Assembly: GCA_022570795.1 (NCBI GenBank) | Contig: JAKUDP010000012.1 | Span: 1,674,001 to 1,738,000 of the forward strand | Source: Sphaerulina vaccinii | Lineage: Eukaryota > Ascomycota > Dothideomycetes > Mycosphaerellales > Mycosphaerellaceae | Length of the DNA stretch: 64,000 bases | Direction: 5' to 3' | In this document: piece after piece, positions 1 to 10,485 of the stretch | Numbering within the stretch: position 1 is the first letter of the stretch | How the letters are laid out: each line of letters starts with the position of its first letter | Translations under genes and position numbers: made by a program | Notes under the pieces: model-generated | The model's database searches: none | What the model was told of the DNA's origin: nothing | Seen by the model: the letters and a program-made list of their open reading frames with translations, nothing else

Positions 1-223
1 GTAGTCAAGGTGGCTGCGCTGCAGTGTTCGAGTGGCTGCCTGTACCAGTAGAGCTGTGTCTCCCGAGCCTGCGAAGCCCTCGCTCTTGGACACCGGTCGT
101 GCTACATGCGAGCCTTGCTGAGAGGTGCAACCACTCCTCAATACCGGTCAGCTTCGCAGGATTCTCGACTAAAGTCATCTCACTGTTCTGTCGACAGAAA
201 TCTAACTCAAGATCGACAGCATC

Positions 224-1922
224 ATGGCTTTGAGCATTCCAGCAGGCTTGGACTTCATTTGTAATGATGGAACCTGGTCGACATTCGCCATTCGAGTCGG
301 CACTCCTCCACAGACTGTCAATGTACTTCCAGCTACCTCGAAAGCGGTGTCTGGACCGTCCAACAGGCGGGTTGCGGACTTCACCACAATGACTGTGAGA
401 AACTCCGCGGAGGCCTCTTCAATACCTCGAAATCTAGCACGTACGGAAATCTCACATGCGGCGGTCATCCGGCGAGTGATACGGGCTCGTATTTTTGCCA
501 ACTGCCGTTTCCGGTCTCGGAGAGTGCCATTGGATACAACACTTTGGCTATGGTAATGTTACTCTTGGGGGCCTAGGAAGTGGAGCGCCTACTGTGTCGG
601 AGCAGGTCACTGCTGGCTACGCGGTTCGCAATCCATTTCTTGGGTTCCTAGGCTTGTCGAATTACTCTTCGCATGTCTAATCAAAAGATCTCGGTTTGAC
701 TGTTCTTCAGTCACTTCGCGGGCAAGGCTCAATCCCGAGTAGTTACTGGGCCTACAACGCTGAGGCGTTATACAGGGAACTAGCCGGAAGCTTGACACTG
801 GGAGGCTACGACGCGAGCCGTGGCAACGAAGGCAAAGTCCTTGCTATTCCACTAGGCGAAGACCAGACTCGAGACCTCGTTGTGACCATCCAACACATTC
901 GACTGGGTCACAAGTCAGCTGATATACCCGATAGCTCCATATCAGTCTTCATCGACTCTGTGGTGCCAGAATTATGGCTTCCTAGACAGACCTGCGAATC
1001 CTTCGAGTCCGCCTTTGGTTTGCAATGGAATATCACGTCCGGGTATTATACGCTCAATGAGTCTCAGCACGCCACTCTGCTCGATGGGAACGCTAGTGTT
1101 GTGTTCACACTGGCTGCGATGGCGTCTAGTCCGGACTCCATTGATATTGAGCTGCCATATGCAGCTTTCGACATGCAGCTTTCTTGGCCACTTGCCAATA
1201 TAACGGACACCTCCAGCATTCGATATTTTCCGTTGAGACGGGCTCAACTGGCCCCAACGTATATACTGGGCCGCACATTCCTGCAAGAAGCGTAAGCACA
1301 CACGAATTGTACACATCCGTCGTAGGCTAATCGCTATAGTTATTTGGCTGTGGACTATGACCGAAGACAGATACGACTGTCGCCAGCTCTCTGGCCAGTA
1401 ATCAATAATCCTCAGCTTAGGACTATCAACAGTACCAGCGAATACCCAACAGAAGTGAAGACTTCGCGGAAGGCATCAATACCTGCAGCTGCAATTGCTG
1501 GCATTGTGGTGGCAGTAGCTGTCGCTCTTACCTCGATGGCTGTGGCATGGTTCTACCTCACCAAGAAGCGTCGCCGATGTAAGCACAAGGAGATTCAAGA
1601 CCGCATGAACACGGCAGATGCGGAGCTACGTCAAAGGCATGAGAAGGAACAACAGAAAGTGAAGGCAGAATTAGACGCCTCCGAAACTGCCCGAGGTATA
1701 CCCAAAGAGAGACTTGAGCTCGAAGCACATGTCCTAGCTGAACAGGATTTGCTCAAATCTGTGATACCATCTACTCCAGTGGAGTTGGACAACCAACAGG
1801 AAATTGTTGAGGCATCAGAGGTGCGGAGTCCACGAGAGATGGATGCTGATGCACAACCCATCGAGCTTCCGACCCATTCAGAACAGACATACTTCGAGAG
1901 AAATCGACAGAAACATGCTTAG
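224..1922 (+). pseudogene. Aspartic-protease-like membrane protein, decayed
   Basis: The start resembles fungal pepsin-like membrane proteins (a GTPPQTVNVLPATS-type stretch). The reading frame then breaks near 331-341 and again near 545, and an in-frame TAA lies at 678-680. Family-like sequence continues across each break (CGLHHNDCEKLRGGLFNTSK in the second frame, FGYGNVTLGGLGSG in the third). After 681 the frame stays open and holds a SLTLGGYD motif. A 48-bp intron (1292-1339, GTAAGC to TAG) joins to an exon encoding one transmembrane helix (about 1480-1557), a basic KKRRR stop-transfer and a coiled-coil-like cytosolic tail ending at 1922. No signal peptide is visible; it could sit in an upstream exon. 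The combined lesions suggest a pseudogene. Assembly error could explain one break but hardly three. Confidence 0.6.
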
Positions 1923-2172
1923 GACGCCACGGAGAATCACGAGGGGATGGCACACAGTGGGAAGGATACAGCCTTCCGGACCCAGCATATCAGTCAGCCT
2001 GACGATGCTTGAGATGGCGATTGCTGATACGGTGGCCGGCTTCTATCAGCTCTCCAGGAGACTGTTATTCCACCTGGCCGAAAGCTGCATCCTTCGCCAT
2101 ACTAGGCATCGAAGATGCGGCTCGAGATAATGCCACATTCCCGGCTCGCATCCACAAAGGCCTCAAAGAAGA

Positions 2173-3063
2173 ATGGCCGAATGCGGCCTTCTCCTCAGGT
2201 CAGAGAGTGTTCCTGACGAGTATGGACAAAGAAGCCTCCCGTTGCAGTCAACAGTAGCAGAGTGTCAGCCTTCAATGCTTGTTCGTCAGCACGAAGATCT
2301 GAATCCACTCCGATTCCCAACATTCGCAAAGATGGACTCCGAGATGAGCGACGTACAGCCATCTGCACAAGAGCTTTCCGATATAAATCGCTTGCTTTTG
2401 CCAGGATCTTACTACTGCACGATCTGTGGCGACCTTACCCAAGATCTCGCGGCCTTCAGAGCTCACATCGAAGGCGAAGCCGAACGTCTCAGCCATGGCT
2501 TCGAAGACTGTGCACCTTGCAAGCTTAAAGGCGTCGTCAGAACATTCTACACTGGAGACTCCGGCCGTGCACATGGAGAAGGAGAAGAGCTTTTCGCTGG
2601 AGGCTCCGAAGGAGATAAGATCTTCCTCCTCGATACTCTGGAGCAGCATCTCGAGAAATACCATTCGGTCGAGAAGCCCGCCAAGTTCAGTTGTCAAGCC
2701 TGTAAAGCCAGATTTTCGCAGTTACACCGTTTGCTCGCTCACGAGAAGGAGAAACACAAGACGCTTCGCATCCACCCATGCAAGGTCTGTCAAGACCAAG
2801 GCGTGCCTGCGACGTTCGAGACTTTCCGCAAGATGAAGACGCATTTGAAGGACGTCCATGGCTTCGTCTACGAGCATCTGAAGCTGGAGGAGGATGAGAT
2901 GTATGGATGTCCTGTCTGCGAGTATGGCGGACATCGCCTTGCCTGGGAGCATCAGCATCATATGGTATCACATTTGAAACTTGAGCATGGAGTGGTTGTG
3001 CCAAGCGAATTGGAGATTGCTGGTATGGTGGCCGGCGTGAAAGGCCAGAAAACTGGCAGATAG
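2173..3063 (+). CDS. C2H2-like zinc finger protein
   Basis: A single open frame of 296 codons from the first ATG. The ATG at 2332 (MDSEMSDVQ) or the one at 2344 is an equally good start, because conserved-looking sequence begins there. It contains four Cys/His clusters of the form C-x2-C...H: YCTICGD, FSCQACKARF...HEKEKH, HPCKVCQDQG...HLKDVH and YGCPVCEYGG...HLKLEH. The second to fourth look like C2H2 fingers; the first is atypical. There is no recognisable DNA-binding context outside the fingers and no targeting signal. The role is unknown; nucleic acid binding is inferred only from the fingers. Confidence 0.6.
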   Translation: MAECGLLLRSESVPDEYGQRSLPLQSTVAECQPSMLVRQHEDLNPLRFPTFAKMDSEMSDVQPSAQELSDINRLLLPGSYYCTICGDLTQDLAAFRAHIEGEAERLSHGFEDCAPCKLKGVVRTFYTGDSGRAHGEGEELFAGGSEGDKIFLLDTLEQHLEKYHSVEKPAKFSCQACKARFSQLHRLLAHEKEKHKTLRIHPCKVCQDQGVPATFETFRKMKTHLKDVHGFVYEHLKLEEDEMYGCPVCEYGGHRLAWEHQHHMVSHLKLEHGVVVPSELEIAGMVAGVKGQKTGR

Positions 3064-3195
3064 TCAATGCATCGAACCACATATTATTATGCTTGACTGC
3101 AATCATAGTGATCTCAGGTTTCCCATCAAAGTTTTCTTCTCATAACACTCTATTGAAGTGACTGATCAGACTGACCTCTAATACAAGGCCCCACA

Positions 3196-3690
3196 TCATT
3201 GTTGTCCGCATCTTTTGTCGACCAAGGCGTCGAAGTCATCGTCTCCATCCTCGACAGATACACCTGGGTACTTAAACATATGCGGTCTACTCCTTCCAAC
3301 ATATACTCGGCTAGGTATCTCGACATGGTCGCCCTGTTGTGCCGGTGCCTGTGGACTTCGAATCCTGCTGGTCATCTTGATCATGTCTTGCCGCTTGGGT
3401 GAGGTTTGCATCTCAGTTGCCTTTCGACGCTGACGTCGCTTCGTGCAGTAGTAGTATGTAAGACAAGCTGCTATAAGCGGAGTTACGATGGCAACGATGA
3501 TGCCTTCGTAAATTCCAGTGGAGATTGTCGCTGGGGCAGGAGTGTCGACTGCGCTGTTGATGGCACTCATGCTCGAGGCCACAGTGGTTGCGTTCTTGAT
3601 GGCATTGTTGAGGAGGGATGAGTTCTCTGGACTGGCTGGTGCCATGGTTGTGCACTGGTATGTAGCAAGGCTGAGGAAGTGGGACGACAT
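3196..3690 (-). CDS. Small single-pass membrane protein
   Basis: The frame runs from the first ATG (MSSHFLSLATYQ) to a stop at 3196. It has a short Ser/Thr/Asn-rich N-terminal part with a possible N-glycosylation site, one hydrophobic helix (GIIVAIVTPLIAACLTYYYC) and a basic KRRQRRK stretch, then a polar, acidic cytosolic tail. This is the layout of a type I membrane protein. The open frame extends upstream to 3753 without an ATG (CEGYREWLTAF lies there), and an overlapping frame carries VYLSAAAHLEW, so a 5' exon or a frameshift may hide the true N-terminus. Function unknown. The pattern recalls cell-surface sensors, but nothing specific supports that. Confidence 0.45.
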   Translation of the reverse strand: MSSHFLSLATYQCTTMAPASPENSSLLNNAIKNATTVASSMSAINSAVDTPAPATISTGIYEGIIVAIVTPLIAACLTYYYCTKRRQRRKATEMQTSPKRQDMIKMTSRIRSPQAPAQQGDHVEIPSRVYVGRSRPHMFKYPGVSVEDGDDDFDALVDKRCGQQ

Positions 3691-4351
3691 TGTGAAGGCT
3701 GTGAGCCATTCTCTATATCCTTCGCATCGATCAGGCTGAGCAGCCGTGGCCACTCCAGATGGGCCGCGGCGCTGAGATACACTTCAATGCAGCATTGGAA
3801 GTCACGGCACGAAGAAACGTGCGTCCATGGTAGAGGTCAGCCTGAGAGCCACGTTGTAGCTGTCATTGGTCGTGGGAAACGTGGCTGCATGCGAGTCAGT
3901 GCTCAGCATTATAGATGTCCTCTTCTAGATCTCAGCCTGATCAGAGTACGGCGCCGAATTGTAGTATGTCGCAAGGCTGAGGGATGAAGCTTGTGATTAA
4001 GCTTCGTGCCAAATGGCTAGTATCTCTAACTTCTCATGCTTCGCTTCAACGATACGTAAAAGCTACAAAGTACAATTACCAGCTCGATCATCGCATGTCG
4101 AGCTGTTTGTGTTTATGCCGAAAAAGTCCACTACTCGAGCTCTCATGCTCAACGAGTGCTGAGCAACAATGTGTATCTCGCGTAGACTTCACCTTCCAAA
4201 ATCTGTCATCTGTTCATGTTACTACAAGGATCTTGTTGCGCGAATCTCGTCAGTTTTGCGCACGGCGCCATCCTCTGTTCCGACCTCCTCTGTTCCGACC
4301 TCCTCTGTGGCGACCTTTCTTCTCGCTGACGCTGCTGGTGTCATGGGACCC
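3691..4351. other. Intergenic stretch with a 15-bp triplicate
   Basis: I see no gene here. Just beyond the stop of the long disordered gene, 4271-4315 holds three head-to-tail 15-bp units (TCCTCTGTTCCGACC, the third with two changes). This would lie in the 3' untranslated region of the minus-strand gene. Confidence 0.5.
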
Positions 4352-7300
4352 CTAGGCCTTAGATGGCGATGCCATAGTAGCGAGCAGATCAAAACGATTG
4401 GCACTGGCGCTTGGAGTCGCAGGCTTTGTCACGCCCGACTTGCGCTTCTCAGTGGTCGCCTCCTTGGCCGACATTGGAGCTGCCTTGGCTGGCGGCGGCG
4501 TCTGTGGCTTCTGCTCCTTGGTGACCTGCACACTCGATCGCTTTGAAGAAGCTGCACTCTGACCCTTGACTGGAGTCGCAGTGAGACGAGCATCTTGAGT
4601 GCCAGCCTCTCGATTCTCACGCTTCTCCTGCTGGTCGCGCTCGAACTTCTTGTTGGCAAACTTGCCAGATGGCTTGCGGTCCTCAGTGCCTTGTGCTTGC
4701 TGCTGCTCAGAGCTCTTGAATACCTGGCTAGGCTTGCGGCTACCAGGACCAGGCTGACCAGCTTCGTTCACTCGAGGGTGCTTGCGGTCTCGAGGACTAG
4801 CGTACTGTTGCTCGCGACCAGGTCCTTGGTGATCACGCGGACCACGCTGCTCGTACGGCTTGCGAGCAGCTTTCGGAGGTGGCTCGACGTAGTTTGGGTC
4901 GACACAAAGTCTATTATTGAGTCGCGTGAACGGGATCTTGACGAAGATGCCCATCGGATTGCGCCAGAAGAAGATAAGATCGTGGTAGCCAGAGTCGACC
5001 TTAGCGAACTTTGGAACACCGATCGTCTGCAACATCTTGCTACCGTTCATTGTACCGGCTTCTGGGTGATAACGAGCCTTACTGGGCACATTGACCTTGG
5101 GCAGCGAACCAAAGCTGCGCTCGTTGCTGAAGTCCACTTCGGACTTCGACGTGACCACCAACGTGCGAAGAGCCTGAGCTCGCTGAGCCTTCATGCCTTG
5201 AGGTAGCGACACGGTAGCGCCTCCTGTCTGTGTAGCCATTGGTTCTATGCTAGAGGATGCCACGGCCAGAGAGATACCCTGAGACTTCGGTGGCGTCCTT
5301 GGAGGTGATGGCGGGGCCTCAGTTTGAACTTGCGCACGACCGAACAGACCATTGAATCTGTTCTGCCAGCTCTCGTTGGCAACGATAGGCTGGACAGCGC
5401 CTGGTGGGGCAAAGCGATAAGATTGTCGCTGAGCTGGCATCACGACGGAGCCATTTGAACGACTCTGCATCTGGGGCGAAGTGATTTGCGGCTCGTTTGG
5501 CAGTTTCACCACAGCTCTGGGCTTCGGAAGTCGGACTTGTGGGTGTCGAGCGTCGCCGGAATACACAGGGTGGCTCTCTACCTCGGGTGGAGGAGCGAAC
5601 TGTTCCTTGGAAGCAACATTAGGAGCGAGTGGCGCTGTTGCGTTCTTCTGCTGTTGCAAACGCTCAGCATGCGCGCGGTGTGGTGGCGCGATAGGTCGTG
5701 GCAATCCTCCATGCGCAGGGTTCTGAGACGGGTTTGGCATGCGCACGGTGCTACCGTTCGAGGTGTCGGTCCTAGCGTCCTGTGCTGGGGATCCTGCTGG
5801 TGGCGGGGCAATTGGCTGAGTTTGAGCGCTCGGTGGTGCTGGACTGAAGCCCGGAACAGCCCTTGAACCACTTCCATCATGGATCGTGTGCTCGATGGCC
5901 TCGTACTTTCGGGGCGCGCCAAGTTTGCCGCCTGACTCAGTCTTCTTAAACGTCTCCTTGAATCTATGCTCTGGCAGTGGAACCTCATTGGGCATGCGTT
6001 CTGCTGCGGCCGCTTGCCATTCGTTGGCAGGTGGGAGCGGTCGCTGCACAGGTAACTGTTGCTGTTGGTTCTGAAGCTGATGTTGAGCGCGAGACGGTGG
6101 TCCGATTGGTCCAGGAGGATGCGGACGTCCGTAGCCAGGTGCCTGTGAGGGAGACACGCCAGTCATACGAGGTTGACCAGGACCGAAAGGCGCCGATCTA
6201 TCATTCAAGCCTGGGGCAGGGAATGCTCGCTGTTGCTCTGAAAGTTGTGGCTGACCTAGACTGGGCGAACGGCTGTCCTGATTGAAACCTTGCGGCGGAA
6301 TCCTGTTCGAGCCGGGCGCACGAGACATGCCTGGTGGCGGTGGCAGCGATGAGTTCTGCTGCGAAGTGGCCATTGGAGCAAACGCACTACCACCTTCGAA
6401 TACGCCGTTACCGAATCCGCTACCCCAGATATTGCTGTTCGAGTTCGCCGTAGTTGGCCAAGGAGAGAAAGAGTCGTTGTTGACGCCTGGAGATCTACCT
6501 AGTGGCACCGGTTGCGACTTGCGCTCGCCAGGTGAAGAGTACGATGATGTAGGTGCTCTGTAAGCATTGGTCTGCTGTTGCTGGCCAAATGGTCCTCGCG
6601 CCGGAGCCGGTTGTGCACGTGCTTGACTCGAAGGTTGTGTTCGAGACTGATCGTCTCGAGTCGCAAGTCCTGCGAAAGGCGCCTGCGGTTGTGGTGGAGA
6701 TGCCATTTTCTCGAGTGGCTGTTGGTGTTGTTGAAGCTTAACTGGTGCAGGTGTTTCGACAATCGCAGGAGATTTCGAGGTGGCGCTAGCGGCGGCTGGC
6801 GGCTTGGCGGGCAGTTTCTCCTTTTCAGCACCTTCAACTTCACTTGCTGGTGCAGGCTTCTCGATCGAGGTCTTTGAAGCTGCTTCAGCAGCACGCTCAC
6901 TTCTCGATTTGCCTGCGCCTTCAAGAGCGGCCAACTTCGCTTTGAGACGCTCCTGTTTCGCAGCCTCTTCGCGAGCTTCTTCTTCCTTCCGACGCTTAGC
7001 AGCCTCGCGCTTCGCTTGCATGATACGCTCTTGCACCTTGACTGGATCTTCTGGTGGTGGACCAGCCTCGACTTGAGCTGCAGGAGCTTCTTGCTGCGGA
7101 CCTGGGGGTGGTGGCATTTGCTTGTCCCACGCGGACTGTTGATTGAAGTTGGGCCGAGCAGCTGCAGAGTCGGGTGGGGGCTCCACCTCGGAAGGCACTT
7201 CTGGCGTAGCAGCGAACTCTGATGTCTTGTTCATGGACATGCGACGAGCGCCGCTTCCCATGCTTACACTAGAGTCGCGGCGACGCCTGCTACCCCAACT

Positions 7301-8896
7301 GCCATCCATCTGAGAGCTGCTCCGAGACTGGAAGGCTGGAGATGGCTCAGGCGCTGGTGATAGTGTCTGAGAAGGGCGTTGCAGAACGGCTGGCTTCCGA
7401 GAGCTGTCTTGACGCATACTACCTCGTCGACCTTCGGGAGCAGGCTCATATCGGCCGTTGGAGGAGTTGAACAGCTCCCGAGGAGCGCCTTCGCGCTGCC
7501 ACGATCTGTCGAATGTATCTGCAGCTATCTCGCGCGCAGGCGGTGGAGCCATGGGCTCGCTCGCTCGTGCATCTTGCGAAGGCAAAGCTCGTGGAGGTGG
7601 CGGCGCTTGCACAGGTGGGTTGATGGGAGCCACGGAATCTGGCTTCGGTACAGGTGCCCATGGTGACTTGGCTGGCGCAGCTGCAGGGCTCTTAGCCGTG
7701 AGTGAAGCCTTTTGTCCTGCGGGCGAAGAAGCAGCCAGACCGCCGTTCTGTCGGGCTTGTATCGTGGTAGCTCCTGGCTTCAAGATCTGCATTGGTCTCT
7801 CCGGGCGATCTGAGCGCTGCTTGAGAGCTAGTGCTGGCTTGACGCCTTCGGTGGTCTTCGCAGCTGGCTGTGTCGCGGGCTTCTGCTCTTCCTCTCCAGG
7901 TACCGGAGTTGCGTCTTTCGGAACAGTACTCTTAGTGCCATCCATCCATACCACAGTCTCCGGTGCCCAGTCGTCCTCGTCATCATCAATGTCTGCCCAG
8001 TTCGAGTCTTTCTTGTCCCCATCCGTCTGTAATCGTGTTGCCAGATGAATGCCGAACTGCTGCTTCAGCTCTTCGTCTGTCAATTGCTTCGGCGGTGGAG
8101 CTACTACAGGCTGGTTCTTGTTCCACACCTTGCTCGCATCTGGAGCACCGGCACCTGTAGAGCCCATACGTGGCTTGAGCATCGATTGTGAGGCGCCAGT
8201 TTTGGCAATGAGTCGTGGTCTGTTTGCTGGCTGCAGGACGGCAGATGTCGGAGTAGCTAAATGCTTGTCAGTTTCACCAAATTGTATATCGCGGTGCTCG
8301 TGATCCTCACGTTTGTCTCCTGCTTGTGGGGCGGTTGGTGCAGAAGGTGTGATCTTGCTCAAGAAGCTCTTCGTTGCGTTGACCTTGCTGAAACCAACAG
8401 GCTTCTTCACAGTAGAATTCGTGCGCGCGTGTCCAGTAGGTTTCTCGCTTGCATCTACTTTGCTGTTGTCCGTATCTGAGTTGACATTCAAGTCCACAGA
8501 TCCGCCAGCCGTGCTCTTGTCATCTGCCTGTCCCTCCGCCTGACTGCCATCCTCGTGAACGCCATTCGTAAGGTCCCCATGTGCCGATTTGTTCGCGTTT
8601 GACTCCGAAGCGTTCAGCGCAGACTGGTCTCCAGCTTTGCCAGCACTTGGCTCAGCTGCAGCCGAGGATGTGTTCGATCCCGTCTGCTCTGAAGTGGTTC
8701 CATTGGGAAGGAGTGATTTCACAGCAGATCCCACGGCACTGAGTGTATCGGAGAGTGTGCTGGAGCTCGTCGTTGTCGTCGTCTTGCCGGTAGCGGCGGA
8801 ATCGGTGGTGGAGTTGTTCGCGACAGCGTCGACCTGCGCGGAGGCGCCAGTCGACTCCGAGTTGATTACCACATTGTGGCTTGTCTGCTCTGCCAT
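4352..8896 (-). CDS. Very long, mostly disordered protein, function unknown
   Basis: An uninterrupted frame of more than 1,500 codons. I prefer the ATG at 8896 (MAEQTSHNVVINSES); the frame also allows an ATG at 8974, whose extra 26 residues look like translated leader. The protein is rich in Pro, Gln, Ser and Ala, with long low-complexity tracts. Recognisable islands are an acidic patch NWADIDDDEDDWAPETVVW about a fifth of the way in, a charged helix rich in Lys, Glu and Arg (KREAAKRRKEEEAREEAAK) near the middle, and a more ordered C-terminal region around YHDLIFFWRNPMGIFVKIPF. The last third is basic and RNA-binding-like in composition. No catalytic motif was seen. I do not recognise the family. 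A scaffold or RNA-associated role is only a guess from composition. Confidence 0.8.
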   Translation of the reverse strand: MAEQTSHNVVINSESTGASAQVDAVANNSTTDSAATGKTTTTTSSSTLSDTLSAVGSAVKSLLPNGTTSEQTGSNTSSAAAEPSAGKAGDQSALNASESNANKSAHGDLTNGVHEDGSQAEGQADDKSTAGGSVDLNVNSDTDNSKVDASEKPTGHARTNSTVKKPVGFSKVNATKSFLSKITPSAPTAPQAGDKREDHEHRDIQFGETDKHLATPTSAVLQPANRPRLIAKTGASQSMLKPRMGSTGAGAPDASKVWNKNQPVVAPPPKQLTDEELKQQFGIHLATRLQTDGDKKDSNWADIDDDEDDWAPETVVWMDGTKSTVPKDATPVPGEEEQKPATQPAAKTTEGVKPALALKQRSDRPERPMQILKPGATTIQARQNGGLAASSPAGQKASLTAKSPAAAPAKSPWAPVPKPDSVAPINPPVQAPPPPRALPSQDARASEPMAPPPAREIAADTFDRSWQREGAPRELFNSSNGRYEPAPEGRRGSMRQDSSRKPAVLQRPSQTLSPAPEPSPAFQSRSSSQMDGSWGSRRRRDSSVSMGSGARRMSMNKTSEFAATPEVPSEVEPPPDSAAARPNFNQQSAWDKQMPPPPGPQQEAPAAQVEAGPPPEDPVKVQERIMQAKREAAKRRKEEEAREEAAKQERLKAKLAALEGAGKSRSERAAEAASKTSIEKPAPASEVEGAEKEKLPAKPPAAASATSKSPAIVETPAPVKLQQHQQPLEKMASPPQPQAPFAGLATRDDQSRTQPSSQARAQPAPARGPFGQQQQTNAYRAPTSSYSSPGERKSQPVPLGRSPGVNNDSFSPWPTTANSNSNIWGSGFGNGVFEGGSAFAPMATSQQNSSLPPPPGMSRAPGSNRIPPQGFNQDSRSPSLGQPQLSEQQRAFPAPGLNDRSAPFGPGQPRMTGVSPSQAPGYGRPHPPGPIGPPSRAQHQLQNQQQQLPVQRPLPPANEWQAAAAERMPNEVPLPEHRFKETFKKTESGGKLGAPRKYEAIEHTIHDGSGSRAVPGFSPAPPSAQTQPIAPPPAGSPAQDARTDTSNGSTVRMPNPSQNPAHGGLPRPIAPPHRAHAERLQQQKNATAPLAPNVASKEQFAPPPEVESHPVYSGDARHPQVRLPKPRAVVKLPNEPQITSPQMQSRSNGSVVMPAQRQSYRFAPPGAVQPIVANESWQNRFNGLFGRAQVQTEAPPSPPRTPPKSQGISLAVASSSIEPMATQTGGATVSLPQGMKAQRAQALRTLVVTSKSEVDFSNERSFGSLPKVNVPSKARYHPEAGTMNGSKMLQTIGVPKFAKVDSGYHDLIFFWRNPMGIFVKIPFTRLNNRLCVDPNYVEPPPKAARKPYEQRGPRDHQGPGREQQYASPRDRKHPRVNEAGQPGPGSRKPSQVFKSSEQQQAQGTEDRKPSGKFANKKFERDQQEKRENREAGTQDARLTATPVKGQSAASSKRSSVQVTKEQKPQTPPPAKAAPMSAKEATTEKRKSGVTKPATPSASANRFDLLATMASPSKA

Positions 8897-8974
8897 CACA
8901 GTATCCAAAGCTGTGTGCGCAGGAAATCGGAAGTTAGAAAGTGTTGATTGCATGTACATGGCAGGGAAAGTCAA

Positions 8975-9719
8975 GTAGGCGCAGATGCTGGCTGCTGCTG
9001 CTGCTGTCCAACACCCGGTCGCTGTGCTTTGCTCTCTGCCAAAGCCGCACCTCGTAATGTCGCAACAGCTCGTCTGGTCCCTTCTCGCGCGAATCGAAGC
9101 GGATAATGCGTAAGTATGAAAGGTGGCAATATACCTAATGTTCGAAAGGGGCTGCCAGTGCTGTCTCGTGTGGTGGCTGTTTCGGGCGACAGGCTGCTGT
9201 TCTCGTGGGAGGGAAGTGCGGGTTTCGGTGATGATCGCGTGTGTAAGGTGGCGCGCTTCTGTAGCGGCTCGTTTGCGGTATTCCTTCCTCGAGCGGAGGA
9301 GGAGGAGGAGGAGAAGATGTGGTGGTGTTCGGGAGTCGTGAGTGGTAGAGTTGGAGAGGTCGTTGGAACGATGTGTCGATGCTGCGCGGCGGAGCCGAAG
9401 CCAAACTCAAAACTGACGAGGCGAAGGACCAGTCAAGGGGTGATGTCCAATAGAATACACGATTCAACACGCATAGGAGGTCTCACAATTCGCTATAACA
9501 CTGGTTACTGTACAGTTTACGACACGGTACAGTAGTGGTCACTACTGTCTTCGTGAGCTCGTACCATTCACTTCGGCCGACTTTGAGGCACGTGACGAGA
9601 TCAAGATGTAACAAAGAACACAGAATCGGTAGCCTCAAAGCAATTTCTGGATGGTATTTACACTGAGTCTATCCCATAGCTTCATAGACCTTGTACGCTC
9701 CCAATCATCCGCCTCCCGC
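8975..9719. other. Upstream region of the long disordered gene
   Basis: No gene is supported. It holds a short CTG repeat near 8990 and a GAGGAGG tract at about 9296-9313. It probably contains the promoter and leader of the minus-strand gene ending at 4352, plus the 3' flank of the ATP synthase subunit f gene. Confidence 0.4.
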
Positions 9720-10342
9720 TTAGTGGGCGTTGTTCTTGTGGTGACCTGGGAAGACCATATTAGCTCATGCCATCTCCAGGCACATGCCGGAGAATACTCA
9801 CGAAGATGGAAGTAGTAGTTCTGTGCATAGCCGACGACGAGGAGTGTGCCGATAACGTGGACGAGTGCTGTATCAGCGTTAGCCGTATGCTCCATACTTC
9901 TACCTAAGCCAGTCCTGCTCATAGCCTCTTCTCTTGGGGTACACATACGCCATGGAGATGCCTTGTTGCCCATGTATCTGTGCTGGTATCTCTGCAGGAG
10001 GCCGCTTGGCTTGGCCTGTGGTGCGCTGCCTCGTGGGAGCTTCTCGTAGAATCCAACAACGTTCGTCATGCGCGCAGCATCACCGGCGCTGCCGATGGCC
10101 TATTGCAGCTCATGTTAGCTTCGTTTCCACCATGATAGCTGCCATTCGTCTCGTTTATGCAGTTTTTGAGGTCGTAGAGGTATCGGTACGCGCGCATAGC
10201 TGCTCGGAAGTGATGGTGGAGGAAGATCGAGGTGGTATTCAACGTACGTTTGGCGATGCGATCTGGCGGTATCTTGTCAGCATACATTCTTGGACTCACA
10301 CTGAAGCCTCCATACCTTTGGTGGGATTATTGAGGAGACCAT
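9720..10342 (-). CDS. atp17: Mitochondrial ATP synthase subunit f
   Basis: Five exons in transcription order: 10342-10316, 10262-10248, 10099-9949, 9867-9802 and 9745-9720. They give 94 residues. The product matches the F1Fo ATP synthase f subunit from end to end: IIPPK, then IASPN, GFYEKLPRG, a membrane helix GTLLVVGYAQNYYFHL, and the characteristic C-terminus RHHKNNAH. The subunit is a small inner-membrane protein of the Fo stator. Intron phases all agree (0, 0, 1, 1). The second exon is only 15 nt and supplies IASPN; without it the conserved segment between IPPK and the next exon is missing. The gene is divergent from the complex I gene at 10486, with 143 bp between the start codons. Confidence 0.88.
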
Positions 10343-10485
10343 GGCTGCGGTTGTGGTGTGATGTCGCTGTCGAGGCAAGCTTGAAGTCTTGAAGTCGCTC
10401 TTGCCCATCGCTCGGCTGTTGCCGCCGAAGCCAATGGACTGCGACCTCAACTTCATGACATCCGCCCATAAACACCTCCCATACC
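10343..10485. promoter_or_regulatory. Shared divergent promoter of two respiratory genes
   Basis: Only 143 bp separate the ATG of the ATP synthase subunit f gene from the ATG of the NDUFS4-type gene. A CCAAT box lies at 10431-10435, a known target of the fungal HAP/CBC complex that controls respiratory genes. Co-regulation is inferred from this layout. Confidence 0.5.
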
